This document shows, piece after piece, positions 35,024 to 43,441 of a stretch of DNA of 64,000 nt. The DNA comes from Leucobacter denitrificans (GTDB taxonomy: Bacteria > Actinomycetota > Actinomycetes > Actinomycetales > Microbacteriaceae), in the NCBI RefSeq assembly GCF_014396385.1, contig NZ_CP060716.1, positions 1,116,001 through 1,180,000 of the forward strand, in the 5' to 3' direction. Each line of letters starts with the position of its first letter. The first letter of the stretch is position 1. A program made the position numbers and the translations under genes. The notes beneath the pieces are model-generated. The model was given only the letters and a program-made list of their open reading frames with translations, did not search any database and was not told where the DNA came from.

Positions 35024-36043
35024 TTACAGCCCCGAGTAGGCGTGGAGACCCTTGAAGAACACGTTCACCACGGTGAAGTTGAAGATGACCGCGGCGTACG
35101 CCACGATGTTCAGCCAAGCGGAACGGCTGCCGCGCCACCCGCGCGTCGCGCGAGCGTGGATAAAGCCGGCGTAGAGCACCCAGATCACGAAGGTCCAGAC
35201 TTCTTTCACGTCCCAACCCCAGTAGCGGCTCCAGGCAGCCTCGGCCCAGATCGAACCGGCGATGAGCGTGAATGTCCAGAATGCAAAGCCAATGATCGCG
35301 AGCCTGTACGCCAGATCTTCAAGGCGCACCGCGTTCGGCATGCTCGACATGAACGCCATCGACTGCGGCGCCCCTGCCTTCTTCTGATTCGCGCGCCTCG
35401 CCTGCAGCAGCTGCAGAATCGACAGGCCGAATGAGAGCGTGAAGACGCCGACTCCAAGCACCGCGACAAGAATGTGGATCACAAGCCAGTACGAGTCGAG
35501 CGCCGGCACGAGCGGCACGATCTCGACGTAGTAGTTAACCTTCGCGACGCCAAGGAAGACGACCGCCATTCCCACGACGAGCGCACCGAGGAACCTGATG
35601 TCGACGAAGAACTGCACGATGAGGAAGAGCGCGACCACCGCGAGCGTCGCAGTGAGGGCGAACTCGTACATGTTGGCCCACGGCACGCGCTCAGCGCCGA
35701 TGCCTCTGAGCACTGTCGCGCCCGCGTGCAGCACGAAGCCGAGCACTGTGAGGGCGAAGCCCGACCGCATCCAGCGCGAGCGCGGCTGCTGGGGTTGACG
35801 AGTCGATGCCGAAGCCTTCTGCCTCGTCAATACCGTGGTGTTGCCGCCAGCGGCCTGGGCTGACGCGCTCTGCGCTGATCCACCCTGTGCGGATGCGCTC
35901 TTGACCGAACCGGCCGACGCCGCGCCCACCAAATCACCGCTGCGGTTCGCAAGATCAACGACATAGAAGACGAACGCAATCGCGTACACGATCATGCCCG
36001 AGTAGAGGGCGATCGTCGAGTAGGTTTCTAGCTGACTCAGCAC
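35024..36043 (-). CDS. ccsB: Cytochrome c biogenesis protein CcsB/ResC
   Basis: 339 residues. The first helix (IALYSGMIVYAIAFVFYVV) is followed by an Ala/Ser-rich linker (about residues 42-85) with low conservation. About seven further helices follow. The haem-handling WWD-type segment is WSRYWGWDVKEVWTFVIWVL, and ligand His residues lie in LHAGATVLR, IHILVAVLG and IHARATRG. With ResB it forms the system II haem lyase; the resB gene is not in the window. Confidence 0.92.
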   Translation of the reverse strand: MLSQLETYSTIALYSGMIVYAIAFVFYVVDLANRSGDLVGAASAGSVKSASAQGGSAQSASAQAAGGNTTVLTRQKASASTRQPQQPRSRWMRSGFALTVLGFVLHAGATVLRGIGAERVPWANMYEFALTATLAVVALFLIVQFFVDIRFLGALVVGMAVVFLGVAKVNYYVEIVPLVPALDSYWLVIHILVAVLGVGVFTLSFGLSILQLLQARRANQKKAGAPQSMAFMSSMPNAVRLEDLAYRLAIIGFAFWTFTLIAGSIWAEAAWSRYWGWDVKEVWTFVIWVLYAGFIHARATRGWRGSRSAWLNIVAYAAVIFNFTVVNVFFKGLHAYSGL

Positions 36044-36155
36044 AGTTTCTCACTGTACTCCGACTTGCTCAAAACGTTGCTGTGAAGAGTGCGGGGCTTG
36101 GCGGCGGGCTGGCGGCCCGGCGCCGATCCGCTCGCTCGCCCAGCACCGCACCGGC

Positions 36156-37148
36156 CTACGCCGCGAGCACCTCGGACTCGAGCCGCGCATAGCTCGCCTC
36201 CATGCCATCGACCATGCCGGTTGCGAGAATCATCTCGCGCGTCTCGGCGTCGGGGTACGTGATGACGAGCACGAGTAGTGTTCCACCCTCGACAGGCGTG
36301 AGCGTCATCTCATTGATGGTGCTCGGGCTGTTCGCTGCCTCCGGATCCTCCGGCGTCCACATCCGCTCCGTCGTCACCGACCGCACCGGTGCCTCAGACT
36401 CGAGGGTCTCCCCCACGAACCCAAACTGCTCGTCACCGCTCTCGTTCTGCCACCCGAAGCGGTTCAACCCGCCAACGTCTGGCGAGACCTCGCAGATCGG
36501 CATGCTCCACCCGTCGGGGCCGAGCTGCCAGCGGCGCAACAATTCGGGGTCGTGGTGGGCTCGCCACACCTGATCCACACTGCCGCGAATGACGCGGCTC
36601 GCGCGAGCCTGCGTGTCGCCAATGAGCTGCAACTCTGTGCCGTTGCCGGCGGCGAACGCGGCGAGGTCTTCGAGCACCGTGTCGATCTGGCCCATCGCGT
36701 CGCGCATGCCCTCTTCCATGCCCATCTCGACGAGTTGCTCGAGCTCTTCGAGCGAGTTGAAATAGGTCGTGGTCACGAGGCGCGAGCCGAGCGCGGTTTC
36801 TTGAAAGTCGAACACCATGCGCATGTCGGGCATGTCGGTGTTTGGTGATCCATCGTCGTTCGAAAACCCGTCGCGCACCTCGAACGACCGGCCCTCTTCG
36901 ACGGCGACCCACTTCCAGTACCCGCGGCTCACGCCGCCGTCGTCACCATTCATGACGTAGTTGCTGAGTCCACCGGGCGACCCGTCGTGGCGCGTGAACG
37001 TCGCCGGGTAGGTGGGCGGGCCCCAAAATCGCTCGATCTGACTCGGATCGAGATAGGCGTCCCAGAGCCTGCGCACGGGCGCCGTGAAGTCGGCGACGAC
37101 CTGCAGGGTCAGTGCGTCAAGGTCTTTGTTGACGGCTGTGATTGGCAT
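36156..37148 (-). CDS. Tandem AHSA1/SRPBCC-domain protein
   Basis: 330 residues with two START-like AHSA1 domains. Domain 1 is about residues 10-165 (VRRLWDAYLDPSQIERFWGP ... GSRLVTTTYFNSLEELEQLV). Domain 2 is about 175-325 (QARASRVIRGSVDQVWRAHH ... GGTLLVLVITYPDAETREMI). The fold binds hydrophobic ligands; the ligand is unknown. GGAGGGA precedes the ATG. It follows an ArsR-type repressor gene by 56 bases, a very common operon pairing. Confidence 0.88.
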   Translation of the reverse strand: MPITAVNKDLDALTLQVVADFTAPVRRLWDAYLDPSQIERFWGPPTYPATFTRHDGSPGGLSNYVMNGDDGGVSRGYWKWVAVEEGRSFEVRDGFSNDDGSPNTDMPDMRMVFDFQETALGSRLVTTTYFNSLEELEQLVEMGMEEGMRDAMGQIDTVLEDLAAFAAGNGTELQLIGDTQARASRVIRGSVDQVWRAHHDPELLRRWQLGPDGWSMPICEVSPDVGGLNRFGWQNESGDEQFGFVGETLESEAPVRSVTTERMWTPEDPEAANSPSTINEMTLTPVEGGTLLVLVITYPDAETREMILATGMVDGMEASYARLESEVLAA

Positions 37149-37204
37149 GATGTGTTCCCTCCGTTGGGTTCTTGCGTGTGTGGATCACCGCTGCTCTCTT
37201 CAGC

Positions 37205-37531
37205 TCAGGGCTCCGTCGAAAGCAGCGCGTCCAACCGGTCGATGCGGCCGCGCCACAACTGCTCAAACTGACCGAGCAGCCGCTGCGCGCGACGAATGGT
37301 CTCTGGGTTACCGCGCACGATGCGCTCCCTCCCACTCGGAATCTTCGCCACGAGATCTGCGGCCTCAAGCACCGCCACGTGCTTCTGCACCGCCGCGAAC
37401 GACATGTCGTACTCCGCTGCGATCTCAGACACCGAAAGCTCGCCCACCAGCGTGCGGCGCACAATGTCGCGGCGCGTGGTGTCTGCGAGTGCTCGGAAGA
37501 TCCGATCCACTGCCTCGTCTGAAAGATTCAT
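37205..37531 (-). CDS. ArsR-family winged-helix repressor
   Basis: 108 residues from ATG 37531. IFRALADTTRRDIVRRTLVG, ELSVSEIAAEYDMSFAAVQK and HVAVLEAADLVAKIPSGRER form the winged helix. No Cys metal site is seen. The longer start at 37543 lies inside an 18-base palindrome, so 37531 is preferred. It probably controls itself and the AHSA1 gene. Confidence 0.9.
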   Translation of the reverse strand: MNLSDEAVDRIFRALADTTRRDIVRRTLVGELSVSEIAAEYDMSFAAVQKHVAVLEAADLVAKIPSGRERIVRGNPETIRRAQRLLGQFEQLWRGRIDRLDALLSTEP

Positions 37532-37534
37532 ATC

Positions 37535-37552
37535 TACAACCATTTGGTTGTA
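37535..37552. promoter_or_regulatory. Candidate ArsR operator
   Basis: TACAACC and GGTTGTA are perfect arms around ATTT, ending 4 bases before the ArsR start. Close spacing suggests a leaderless or nearly leaderless transcript whose promoter is covered by the repressor. Confidence 0.6.
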
Positions 37553-37594
37553 TGTTAGATCGCGCGGATGCTGGCGTCAACCCCTAGTCCCGAA

Positions 37595-38074
37595 CTACTG
37601 AGCTTCTGAAGCGTTCTTCCTTGCTTCCGCAAGCCGCTCCTGCAACCACACCGGGATATGCTCCTCGTCTCGAGGAAAATCTTCAAGATCAATGCCATAC
37701 AACCCGGGGTGAATCGGATCTGACCATTCCGGCTCATCGTCATAGTTGAACGACACGTCTGCAGACACCTCGCCTGAAGCATCCTTCGTCAATGTCCACA
37801 CCGCGGAAAACCATGTACCGACTCCAGGCCGGTACATCACTTTTCGCAGCTCGTCGATGAGCGGCAAAATGTCTCGAGGCGGAAGAGCGTACCCTTCTGT
37901 CGTATCAGGACGAACAACTTCGATCCGTCCGCCAGATAGTTTTGACAGGTTCCTATGCCTGAAATATAGGCGAGACCAGGCGCCTTCCACACGATCTGGT
38001 AGCCGAGGCGCGATCTCATCAATCAACTGCCCTTGCCTAATCATCGGGGGGACTTCGATTTCATCCGCGCTCAT
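37595..38074 (-). CDS. YezG-type immunity protein, paralogue 3
   Basis: 159 residues. MSADEIEVPPMIRQGQLIDE opens the N-terminal helix. VSADVSFNYDDEPEWSDPIH and YGIDLEDFPRDEEHIPVWLQ are the family core shared with the other two paralogues. YezG-like proteins (DUF600) neutralise nuclease toxins of the YeeF type. The ATG lies within the last codons of an orphan toxin tail (14-base overlap). It is the gene furthest from the toxin. Confidence 0.8.
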   Translation of the reverse strand: MSADEIEVPPMIRQGQLIDEIAPRLPDRVEGAWSRLYFRHRNLSKLSGGRIEVVRPDTTEGYALPPRDILPLIDELRKVMYRPGVGTWFSAVWTLTKDASGEVSADVSFNYDDEPEWSDPIHPGLYGIDLEDFPRDEEHIPVWLQERLAEARKNASEAQ

Positions 38075-38228
38075 TATCAAACCTCATATAGTCAGGCACA
38101 CCATCGATCGCATACTCGGCATCCATCGTTGTTGGGGTTCGGTTCAAGCCGTAACCAACGCACGGGTCGAATTTACCGTTGTCAGTGGGCCGAACACTCC
38201 GAATCAGGAAACTGAGCTCCACTCCGGA
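38061..38228 (-). pseudogene. Orphan toxin C-terminal tip 3
   Basis: The frame contains KFDPCVGYGLNRTPTTMDAE, then YAIDGVPDYMRFDNERG and a stop. It aligns with the end of the full toxin (RLDLYVRYDEDTTPTRIDAE, YSIDGEWFDERFDNVRRF). No nuclease motif or start is attached. It directly precedes immunity gene 3. Confidence 0.7.
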
Positions 38229-38254
38229 AACGCAGAGTCCACAACTGGATCGAA

Positions 38255-38737
38255 CTACTCTGTCTCCGACGCGTTCTTCTCTGCTTCCGCGAGCATCTCT
38301 CGCAACCACACCGGGATATGGTCCTCGTCACGGGGGAAGTCCTCCAGATCGATGCCATACAAACCAGGATCGATCGGACGGCTCCAATCTGGCTCCTCGT
38401 CATAGTTGAACGACACATCCGCAGACACCACGCCCGAAGCATCTTTCGTCAACGTCCACAGCGCAGAAAACCACGTGCCCGTCCCCGGCCGATACATTAC
38501 CTCTCGCAACTCTCGCACCAACTTTGAAGCTTCACGAGGTTCTAGCGCATACCCAGAAGTACCGTCAGAAAAAGCAACATCGATTCGGCTCTGCCCATAC
38601 ATCGAGAGCAATCGATGTGCGGAATCGAGACGGGACCAATCCCCTTTAACCTCCTGCGGCACAAGCGCCGTAATTTGTTCGATGAGTTCACCTTGACGAA
38701 TCATCGGAGGAACCGGAAACTCACTTTCTACGGACAT
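38255..38737 (-). CDS. YezG-type immunity protein, paralogue 2
   Basis: 160 residues. MSVESEFPVPPMIRQGELIE, VVSADVSFNYDEEPDWSRPI and YGIDLEDFPRDEDHIPVWLR are closely related to paralogue 3. Divergence is greatest in residues 25-60, which may set toxin specificity. The start overlaps orphan toxin tip 2 by 17 bases. Confidence 0.8.
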   Translation of the reverse strand: MSVESEFPVPPMIRQGELIEQITALVPQEVKGDWSRLDSAHRLLSMYGQSRIDVAFSDGTSGYALEPREASKLVRELREVMYRPGTGTWFSALWTLTKDASGVVSADVSFNYDEEPDWSRPIDPGLYGIDLEDFPRDEDHIPVWLREMLAEAEKNASETE

Positions 38738-38849
38738 TCACAAATTCCTCTCTGTCCAGTACGCCGTCAACTTCATACTGAGCTTCGATTGATGTCGGTG
38801 TGCGGCCCGGATCGTTATTGGTGGATCGAATTCTCTGAGCAGGAGCAGT
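38721..38849 (-). pseudogene. Orphan toxin C-terminal tip 2
   Basis: About 43 codons ending STNNDPGRTPTSIEAQYEVD, GVLDREEFVNVRRK and a stop at 38721-38723. It matches the toxin terminus pattern (TPT-x-IDA-x-Y-x-IDG...NVRR). Only the extreme tip remains. Confidence 0.7.
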
Positions 38850-38890
38850 GAATCACAGCCCTAATCCGCTAAGCCCACAACCGGGTCAAA

Positions 38891-39364
38891 CTACTGAGCT
38901 TCGCCCTTGCCCTCAGCTACCTTCTTACGCAACCAGGCAGGGATATGCTCCTCGTCGCGAGGAAAGTCCTCAAGGTCAAGCACATAATTGAATGCACGAA
39001 TTGGTCGGCTCCAATCTGGCTCATCATCATAATTGAAAGTTATGTCCACAGCCGACTCTCCCGAAGGGGTCTTAGTTACTCTCCACGTAGTTGAGAACCA
39101 GGTTCCGCAGCCAGGCTGGTACATCAGGGAGCGCAACTCTTCAAGAAGATCGTTCTTACTCCGAGGTGCGCGAACACTTTCCCACGACCCATCAGGACGC
39201 TTAGCACGCATTTCACCCTGTCCATACATTGACAATGAGCGCTCAGTGAAGACCAACTCAACCCATTCTCCTGGCACCCGCTCCGGGAGCAACGTGGACA
39301 ACTCCTGAATGATCTCACTCTGACGGACCATCGGAGGAACGGACATTTCAGAACCTTCTGACAT
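38891..39364 (-). CDS. YezG-type immunity protein, paralogue 1 (cognate to the intact toxin)
   Basis: 157 residues from ATG 39364. MSEGSEMSVPPMVRQSEIIQ, ESAVDITFNYDDEPDWSRPI and LDLEDFPRDEEHIPAWLRKK. The start overlaps the toxin stop by 17 bases, coupling immunity to toxin synthesis. A second start at MSVPPMV is possible. It should bind and block the nuclease domain encoded just upstream. Confidence 0.85.
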   Translation of the reverse strand: MSEGSEMSVPPMVRQSEIIQELSTLLPERVPGEWVELVFTERSLSMYGQGEMRAKRPDGSWESVRAPRSKNDLLEELRSLMYQPGCGTWFSTTWRVTKTPSGESAVDITFNYDDEPDWSRPIRAFNYVLDLEDFPRDEEHIPAWLRKKVAEGKGEAQ

Positions 39365-41894
39365 TATCGAAACGCTCATCAAACCATTCTCCGTCGATAC
39401 TGTATTCGGCATCAATTCGAGTAGGCGTGGTGTCCTCGTCGTACCGCACGTACAGATCAAGTCTGACATCACTCTTGTCGTTCAGGGCTCCACGCAGCAA
39501 ACGTTCAAAATCGTAGTAATTTTCCGTCAGTTTATTCTCCGGTGAGACGGATCGGTTGAGTTCCTCGAGCATCGCAACGATATTGATCCGCTCACGGCCA
39601 CCACCCGCCGCGTTCTGAATCAGATGGCCACCATCATGCCCAGGGCCAGCAGATTGGCCGACGGAACGCTGAATACTAGACGACCGCGGAGTATCCGGGA
39701 TCAACTCCAATCGAGGCACATGCACCTCAACTGTGCGACTTAGAGCATCAGTGACGAACACGTGACGATCATTCACCACATACGTCGTATTCGGTGCCGG
39801 ATGGTTCAGGTCAGGATTCGGCGCACTATTCGGACCATAGTCCGTCTCCACATGGGTGACGGTGCCACTCGCATCGGTGTAATACGTGCCGCGGCCCTCC
39901 ACCACATAGGCCGTGTTTGGTTCCAGCCCATCATGCGGAAACTGGGTCCGGCTTCCCGGGTTCTCCACCTCGATACGATGGTTTGCCTCCGGGGGTGGGT
40001 ACTCCTCCGAAGCGCTTCTACGCGGAGGCTTCTCTCCGTCATTAGTATCCGATGCCGAGGAATGATCTAGTGCAGATTCAGTGGGTGGACGAGCTCCGGC
40101 TTCGACCCCCGCCTCATCTGCGGGCTGGCCAGGTCCAGGGTGACTATGAGACTCGTTCGGGCTCTCAGGAGCATCGCCGCCCGGGACGTCGGATCCATCA
40201 CCCGCAGTGTCGGGATCATTCACACCATCATTGGTGCGCACGCGACTATCGCCGCCATCCGGCCCGTCACTCCCGAGCGACGTGGGCACTTCAACATTGC
40301 TCTGCGGCACGCCCGGGCTGCCCGCACCGCTGGGGCCGCTTGCGCCACCAGAACCAGAAGCACTGCCAGATCCACCTGCTGTAGGTGCACCCGATCCAAC
40401 GTCATCAGGTCCGATCGCGGGAGCTCCAGGGGCTGACGCGCCACCGCTGTGAGCACCACCGCTTGGAGCACCTGCGTTTGTAGTTGGGCTGCCGTTTAAC
40501 GAGGTGCCACCCACGCTTGTCGTAGCCGGAGCGGCACCGCCAGGCGATGGAGCAGTGAATGCGTTTGTGAGGGAAGCGCTCGGGCCAACCGAGGGGTTCT
40601 TGATCGACGTCAGACCACCACCCGCAGCGCCGCCCGCAGCACCGACGAGCGTGGACATGAGGAGGTTGAAGTCTTGCCCAGTCACCTGCGATGCGGCGAA
40701 CTCACCCGCAACACCACCCACCCCACCAGTAACCCCGTCAACGGTCGCACGGGTCGTAACCCGGGCACCACGGGAAGTGATGCTACTGCCAATATGGGAG
40801 AAGGGTCCCGCGATCGCACCACCAATCGCGGACGACACTGCAGCACCACCCACATCGTCCCAGGAGAAGTTCCCAAACGCGGCTGACGCGGTAGCGTTCG
40901 CGACCGCCCCTGACACTGCCGATTCGATCGCTTCGATCGACGCCCGGCGCATCGCCGCCATCGTGCGCTTCGCCGACTGAATCAGCGTCTTCAGCCTGTT
41001 AATCACGGCAATGAGTTTCGGTACCCACCTTGCGACCGTGAGCGCAGCCTTCCCCGCGGCCGCGACCGCGCCAGCCCCAAACGACACCAAGGACAGGACC
41101 GCCCCGAGTCCGATATCGAGCGCGATCTCGGCCGCTAACTGCCCGAGCATCTCGAGCAGCTCTGCCCGGATCTCCCCGACACTCTTCGCGAACGCTGCGC
41201 ACCCCTCGCTCATTTCCCGAGCATCAGCGGCGAGATCATCGATAAGGCTCGACAGTTTCGTATGCACCGCCGTGACATCGCCGCGCTGCGGGAACTCCGA
41301 AGCAAGCGTGAGCGGGAGCGCCGCTTCAAGCTCTGCTTTTGCGGTGGTGAGTTCCCCAGCGTACGCATCCCACGCGTCTGCGGCTTGGGTGATTTTCCCG
41401 GTGTCTGCGGTTGGGATCACAATCCCCGCGGTGTCTTTCAGGAAGTTTTCAACCCACTCCATGATCTCGCCCTGCGGGGTACCACGCTGCTCATCACCCA
41501 AAGACGAACCAACCGACGGCGGAGACGCCGTGATCTGGGTTGGGGTCAGGGTCGCGTACGGGTTCGATCCACCACCTAAGCCCACGAGCTCCATCGCCCG
41601 GTACGCCGCGGCAAGACCCAGGACTCGCCCCTCAAAGGTCGCGACGGCTTTCGCGAGCGTGACTCCCGACTCCAGCATCGAAGCCGCCGACAGGTCGTAG
41701 CCGCCCCCGGTCTTCGTGCCGAGCGCGAATTCCTCGGCCATCGGATCGATGCCGGCCATGCCTGCGCACGAGAGAAGCGCAGACCCAGCTGTGGTTGTTG
41801 CAGTGAGAATCCTTGATGCGACCGCCCCGACCTGTTCGGCGTCAGACGCGAACGCTGCAGTATTCACGCGCACAAACACCAGAGGAGGCCTCAC
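39348..41894 (-). CDS. Polymorphic toxin with WXG100-like N-terminus and DNA/RNA non-specific endonuclease-like tip
   Basis: 848 residues. Residues 1-270 are helical, with a WXG100/LXG-like layout suggesting type VII secretion. Residues 260-420 include hydrophobic Gly/Ala stretches (LGAVLSLVSFGAGAVAAAGK). Residues about 430-640 are Gly/Ser/Pro-rich linker. Two repeats follow, NTAYVVEGRGTYYTDASGTV and NTTYVVNDRHVFVTDALSRT, a pre-toxin pattern. The tip has GHDGGHLIQNAAGGG (candidate catalytic His) and INIVAMLEELN, like NucA-type nucleases. No type VII genes lie nearby. The start is uncertain; V10 (VNTAAFASDAEQVG) is a good alternative. Confidence 0.82.
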   Translation of the reverse strand: MRPPLVFVRVNTAAFASDAEQVGAVASRILTATTTAGSALLSCAGMAGIDPMAEEFALGTKTGGGYDLSAASMLESGVTLAKAVATFEGRVLGLAAAYRAMELVGLGGGSNPYATLTPTQITASPPSVGSSLGDEQRGTPQGEIMEWVENFLKDTAGIVIPTADTGKITQAADAWDAYAGELTTAKAELEAALPLTLASEFPQRGDVTAVHTKLSSLIDDLAADAREMSEGCAAFAKSVGEIRAELLEMLGQLAAEIALDIGLGAVLSLVSFGAGAVAAAGKAALTVARWVPKLIAVINRLKTLIQSAKRTMAAMRRASIEAIESAVSGAVANATASAAFGNFSWDDVGGAAVSSAIGGAIAGPFSHIGSSITSRGARVTTRATVDGVTGGVGGVAGEFAASQVTGQDFNLLMSTLVGAAGGAAGGGLTSIKNPSVGPSASLTNAFTAPSPGGAAPATTSVGGTSLNGSPTTNAGAPSGGAHSGGASAPGAPAIGPDDVGSGAPTAGGSGSASGSGGASGPSGAGSPGVPQSNVEVPTSLGSDGPDGGDSRVRTNDGVNDPDTAGDGSDVPGGDAPESPNESHSHPGPGQPADEAGVEAGARPPTESALDHSSASDTNDGEKPPRRSASEEYPPPEANHRIEVENPGSRTQFPHDGLEPNTAYVVEGRGTYYTDASGTVTHVETDYGPNSAPNPDLNHPAPNTTYVVNDRHVFVTDALSRTVEVHVPRLELIPDTPRSSSIQRSVGQSAGPGHDGGHLIQNAAGGGRERINIVAMLEELNRSVSPENKLTENYYDFERLLRGALNDKSDVRLDLYVRYDEDTTPTRIDAEYSIDGEWFDERFDNVRRF

Positions 41895-42023
41895 TCAATC
41901 ACTTCACGAATTCACTCAACCCCCTCACTCGTAAACGTAATTGTCTTGCCCCGCCGAACCGCAGTCTCTGCGCAAATTGACCGACCCGCTGCAGTTTTTG
42001 CACCCAACACCCTCGAGATCCCG

Positions 42024-42052
42024 TTGCTTACAAGCACTATGGAGCGTAAGAT
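42024..42052 (+). promoter_or_regulatory. Sigma-70-like promoter for the RES/Xre operon
   Basis: TTGCTT and TAAGAT are separated by 17 bases. The -10 ends 20 bases before the antitoxin ATG, and a strong GGAAGGAGG ribosome site lies between. Confidence 0.6.
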
Positions 42053-42072
42053 TTGAAAGGAAGGAGGTTACG

Positions 42073-42684
42073 ATGACCATCGCCGCACCACACGAGGAAG
42101 AAGTTCGACGCGCTCTCGAGATCCTTGAGCGCACAGACGCAACCTCGATCGAACGCGCTCTCCGAACCGCATCCGGCTCAGCCACAGGTTTTCTGACTTC
42201 ACTGCGCGCCACCCTGACTTTCAACCGCTCAGTTGGATCGCTCGAGAACGCGCTTGCGTCACTCGACACCACCGTATCGCCCGAGATCGCTCGTGCAGCA
42301 CAAGCAACCGAGAATGTGTGGCGCCAAATCGATAGAGAGTTCGGTCTACTCTCGTCTGCAGAGGTCGCAGCAATACTCGGTGCTTCGAAAGATAACCGCG
42401 CATACGCGGCTGCGCTCCGTAAACGCGGGGCACTCGCGGGTATTGAACGGAAGAACGCCTACGTCTACCCCGGCTTCCAACTGAACACCACCACCGGCAC
42501 AGTTCACACCTGGGTCGCACCCCTACTGAAGCTCGCCACTGAGCACAACCGCTCAATGAGCGATGCGCTCCTCTGGATGGTTTCACCATCGACGTACTTC
42601 GACGGCGCTCGTCCCGTCGACCATCTGGATGATGCTGAGCGCATCCTCTCTGTCTCTGCCCGCTCCTGGGGCACCGAGTGGTGA
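42073..42684 (+). CDS. Xre/MbcA/ParS-type antitoxin of a RES toxin
   Basis: 203 residues. An HTH-like segment FGLLSSAEVAAILGASKDNR precedes a C-terminal toxin-binding region typical of this antitoxin class (YPGFQLNTTTGTVHTWVAPL ... LLWMVSPSTYFDGARPVDHL). GGAAGGAGG upstream fixes ATG 42073. It is coupled to the RES toxin gene. It should repress the operon and mask the toxin active site. Confidence 0.85.
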   Translation: MTIAAPHEEEVRRALEILERTDATSIERALRTASGSATGFLTSLRATLTFNRSVGSLENALASLDTTVSPEIARAAQATENVWRQIDREFGLLSSAEVAAILGASKDNRAYAAALRKRGALAGIERKNAYVYPGFQLNTTTGTVHTWVAPLLKLATEHNRSMSDALLWMVSPSTYFDGARPVDHLDDAERILSVSARSWGTEW

Positions 42685-43346
42685 ACCCGATCCCCACTCT
42701 CCGCAGCCCAAGACCACCCACCAACGTTCCGTCGCCACCTGCACCCTTCGACGCACTGTCACACGTATTAGAGGCTGGAACCCTCCTACATCGCGTGCAC
42801 GATCCACGCCGTGAGGGCAACGCTTTCAACCCAGGCATGGGTTCACCAACACGTTTCGCACATTTCTATGCTGGTGCTGGTGTCGTATCGTCGCTCTACG
42901 CCGCGGCAACAACGGAGGCAGCTATCTGCGAGTCCCTCCTTCACGACACTCCACTCACCGGCGGGATCCTGCCAATAGCGGGCTATGCAACTCGCACGAT
43001 AACGGCCCTTCGTCTCAAACGTGAGCTCAGTCTCGCAATGCTCATGGGCCCTGGCCTTCGGCGCCTGGGCGTTGAGACGCAAGACATCATCGCCACCAAT
43101 GGCGACGTCTACGATAAGACCGTCCTCTGGGCACAGGCAGCTCACACGGCAGGCTTCGAAGGCATCGCGTGGATGAGTGCCCGCGACAACACCGCTGAGG
43201 CATACATATTCTTCGGGGATCGCGTCAAAGAAAGCGACCTCACCGTAACTGACGAGGGCCTGGGGACATTCGCCCCAGGAAGTCACGGCTTCACTTGGCT
43301 TGAAGCATACTGCTCGCTCGTCAACGTCGAGCTACTGCTCGCCTGA
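42678..43346 (+). CDS. RES-domain toxin
   Basis: 222 residues. THE RES landmarks are LLHRVHDPRREGNAFNPGMG (Arg), THFY-like RFAHFYAGAGVVSSLYAAAT (Tyr), EAAICESLLHD (Glu) and a late GIAWMSARDNTAEAYIFFGD with Ser. Characterised RES toxins degrade NAD+. GTG 42678 or 42681, overlapping the antitoxin stop. A terminator-like hairpin follows at 43381. Confidence 0.87.
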   Translation: MVNPIPTLRSPRPPTNVPSPPAPFDALSHVLEAGTLLHRVHDPRREGNAFNPGMGSPTRFAHFYAGAGVVSSLYAAATTEAAICESLLHDTPLTGGILPIAGYATRTITALRLKRELSLAMLMGPGLRRLGVETQDIIATNGDVYDKTVLWAQAAHTAGFEGIAWMSARDNTAEAYIFFGDRVKESDLTVTDEGLGTFAPGSHGFTWLEAYCSLVNVELLLA

Positions 43347-43380
43347 CACCAGCACCAGCATTCAGGCAGGAATTCCTAAT

Positions 43381-43417
43381 TCAAACAGGAGGAACTGGCA
43401 AAAATGGTCCTGTTTGA
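43381..43417. terminator. Bidirectional terminator-like hairpin
   Basis: TCAAACAGGA and TCCTGTTTGA are perfect 10-base arms around a 17-base loop, between the convergent RES toxin and DedA genes. No long T-run follows. Confidence 0.5.
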
Positions 43418-43441
43418 CTGCAGAAAACCGCGTGAGTGATG

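Noticed and set aside
39348..41894. A complete type VII secretion locus around the toxin
   Set aside because: No EssC-type ATPase, EccD or small WXG100 gene is found nearby; only the toxin's own N-terminus suggests that route.
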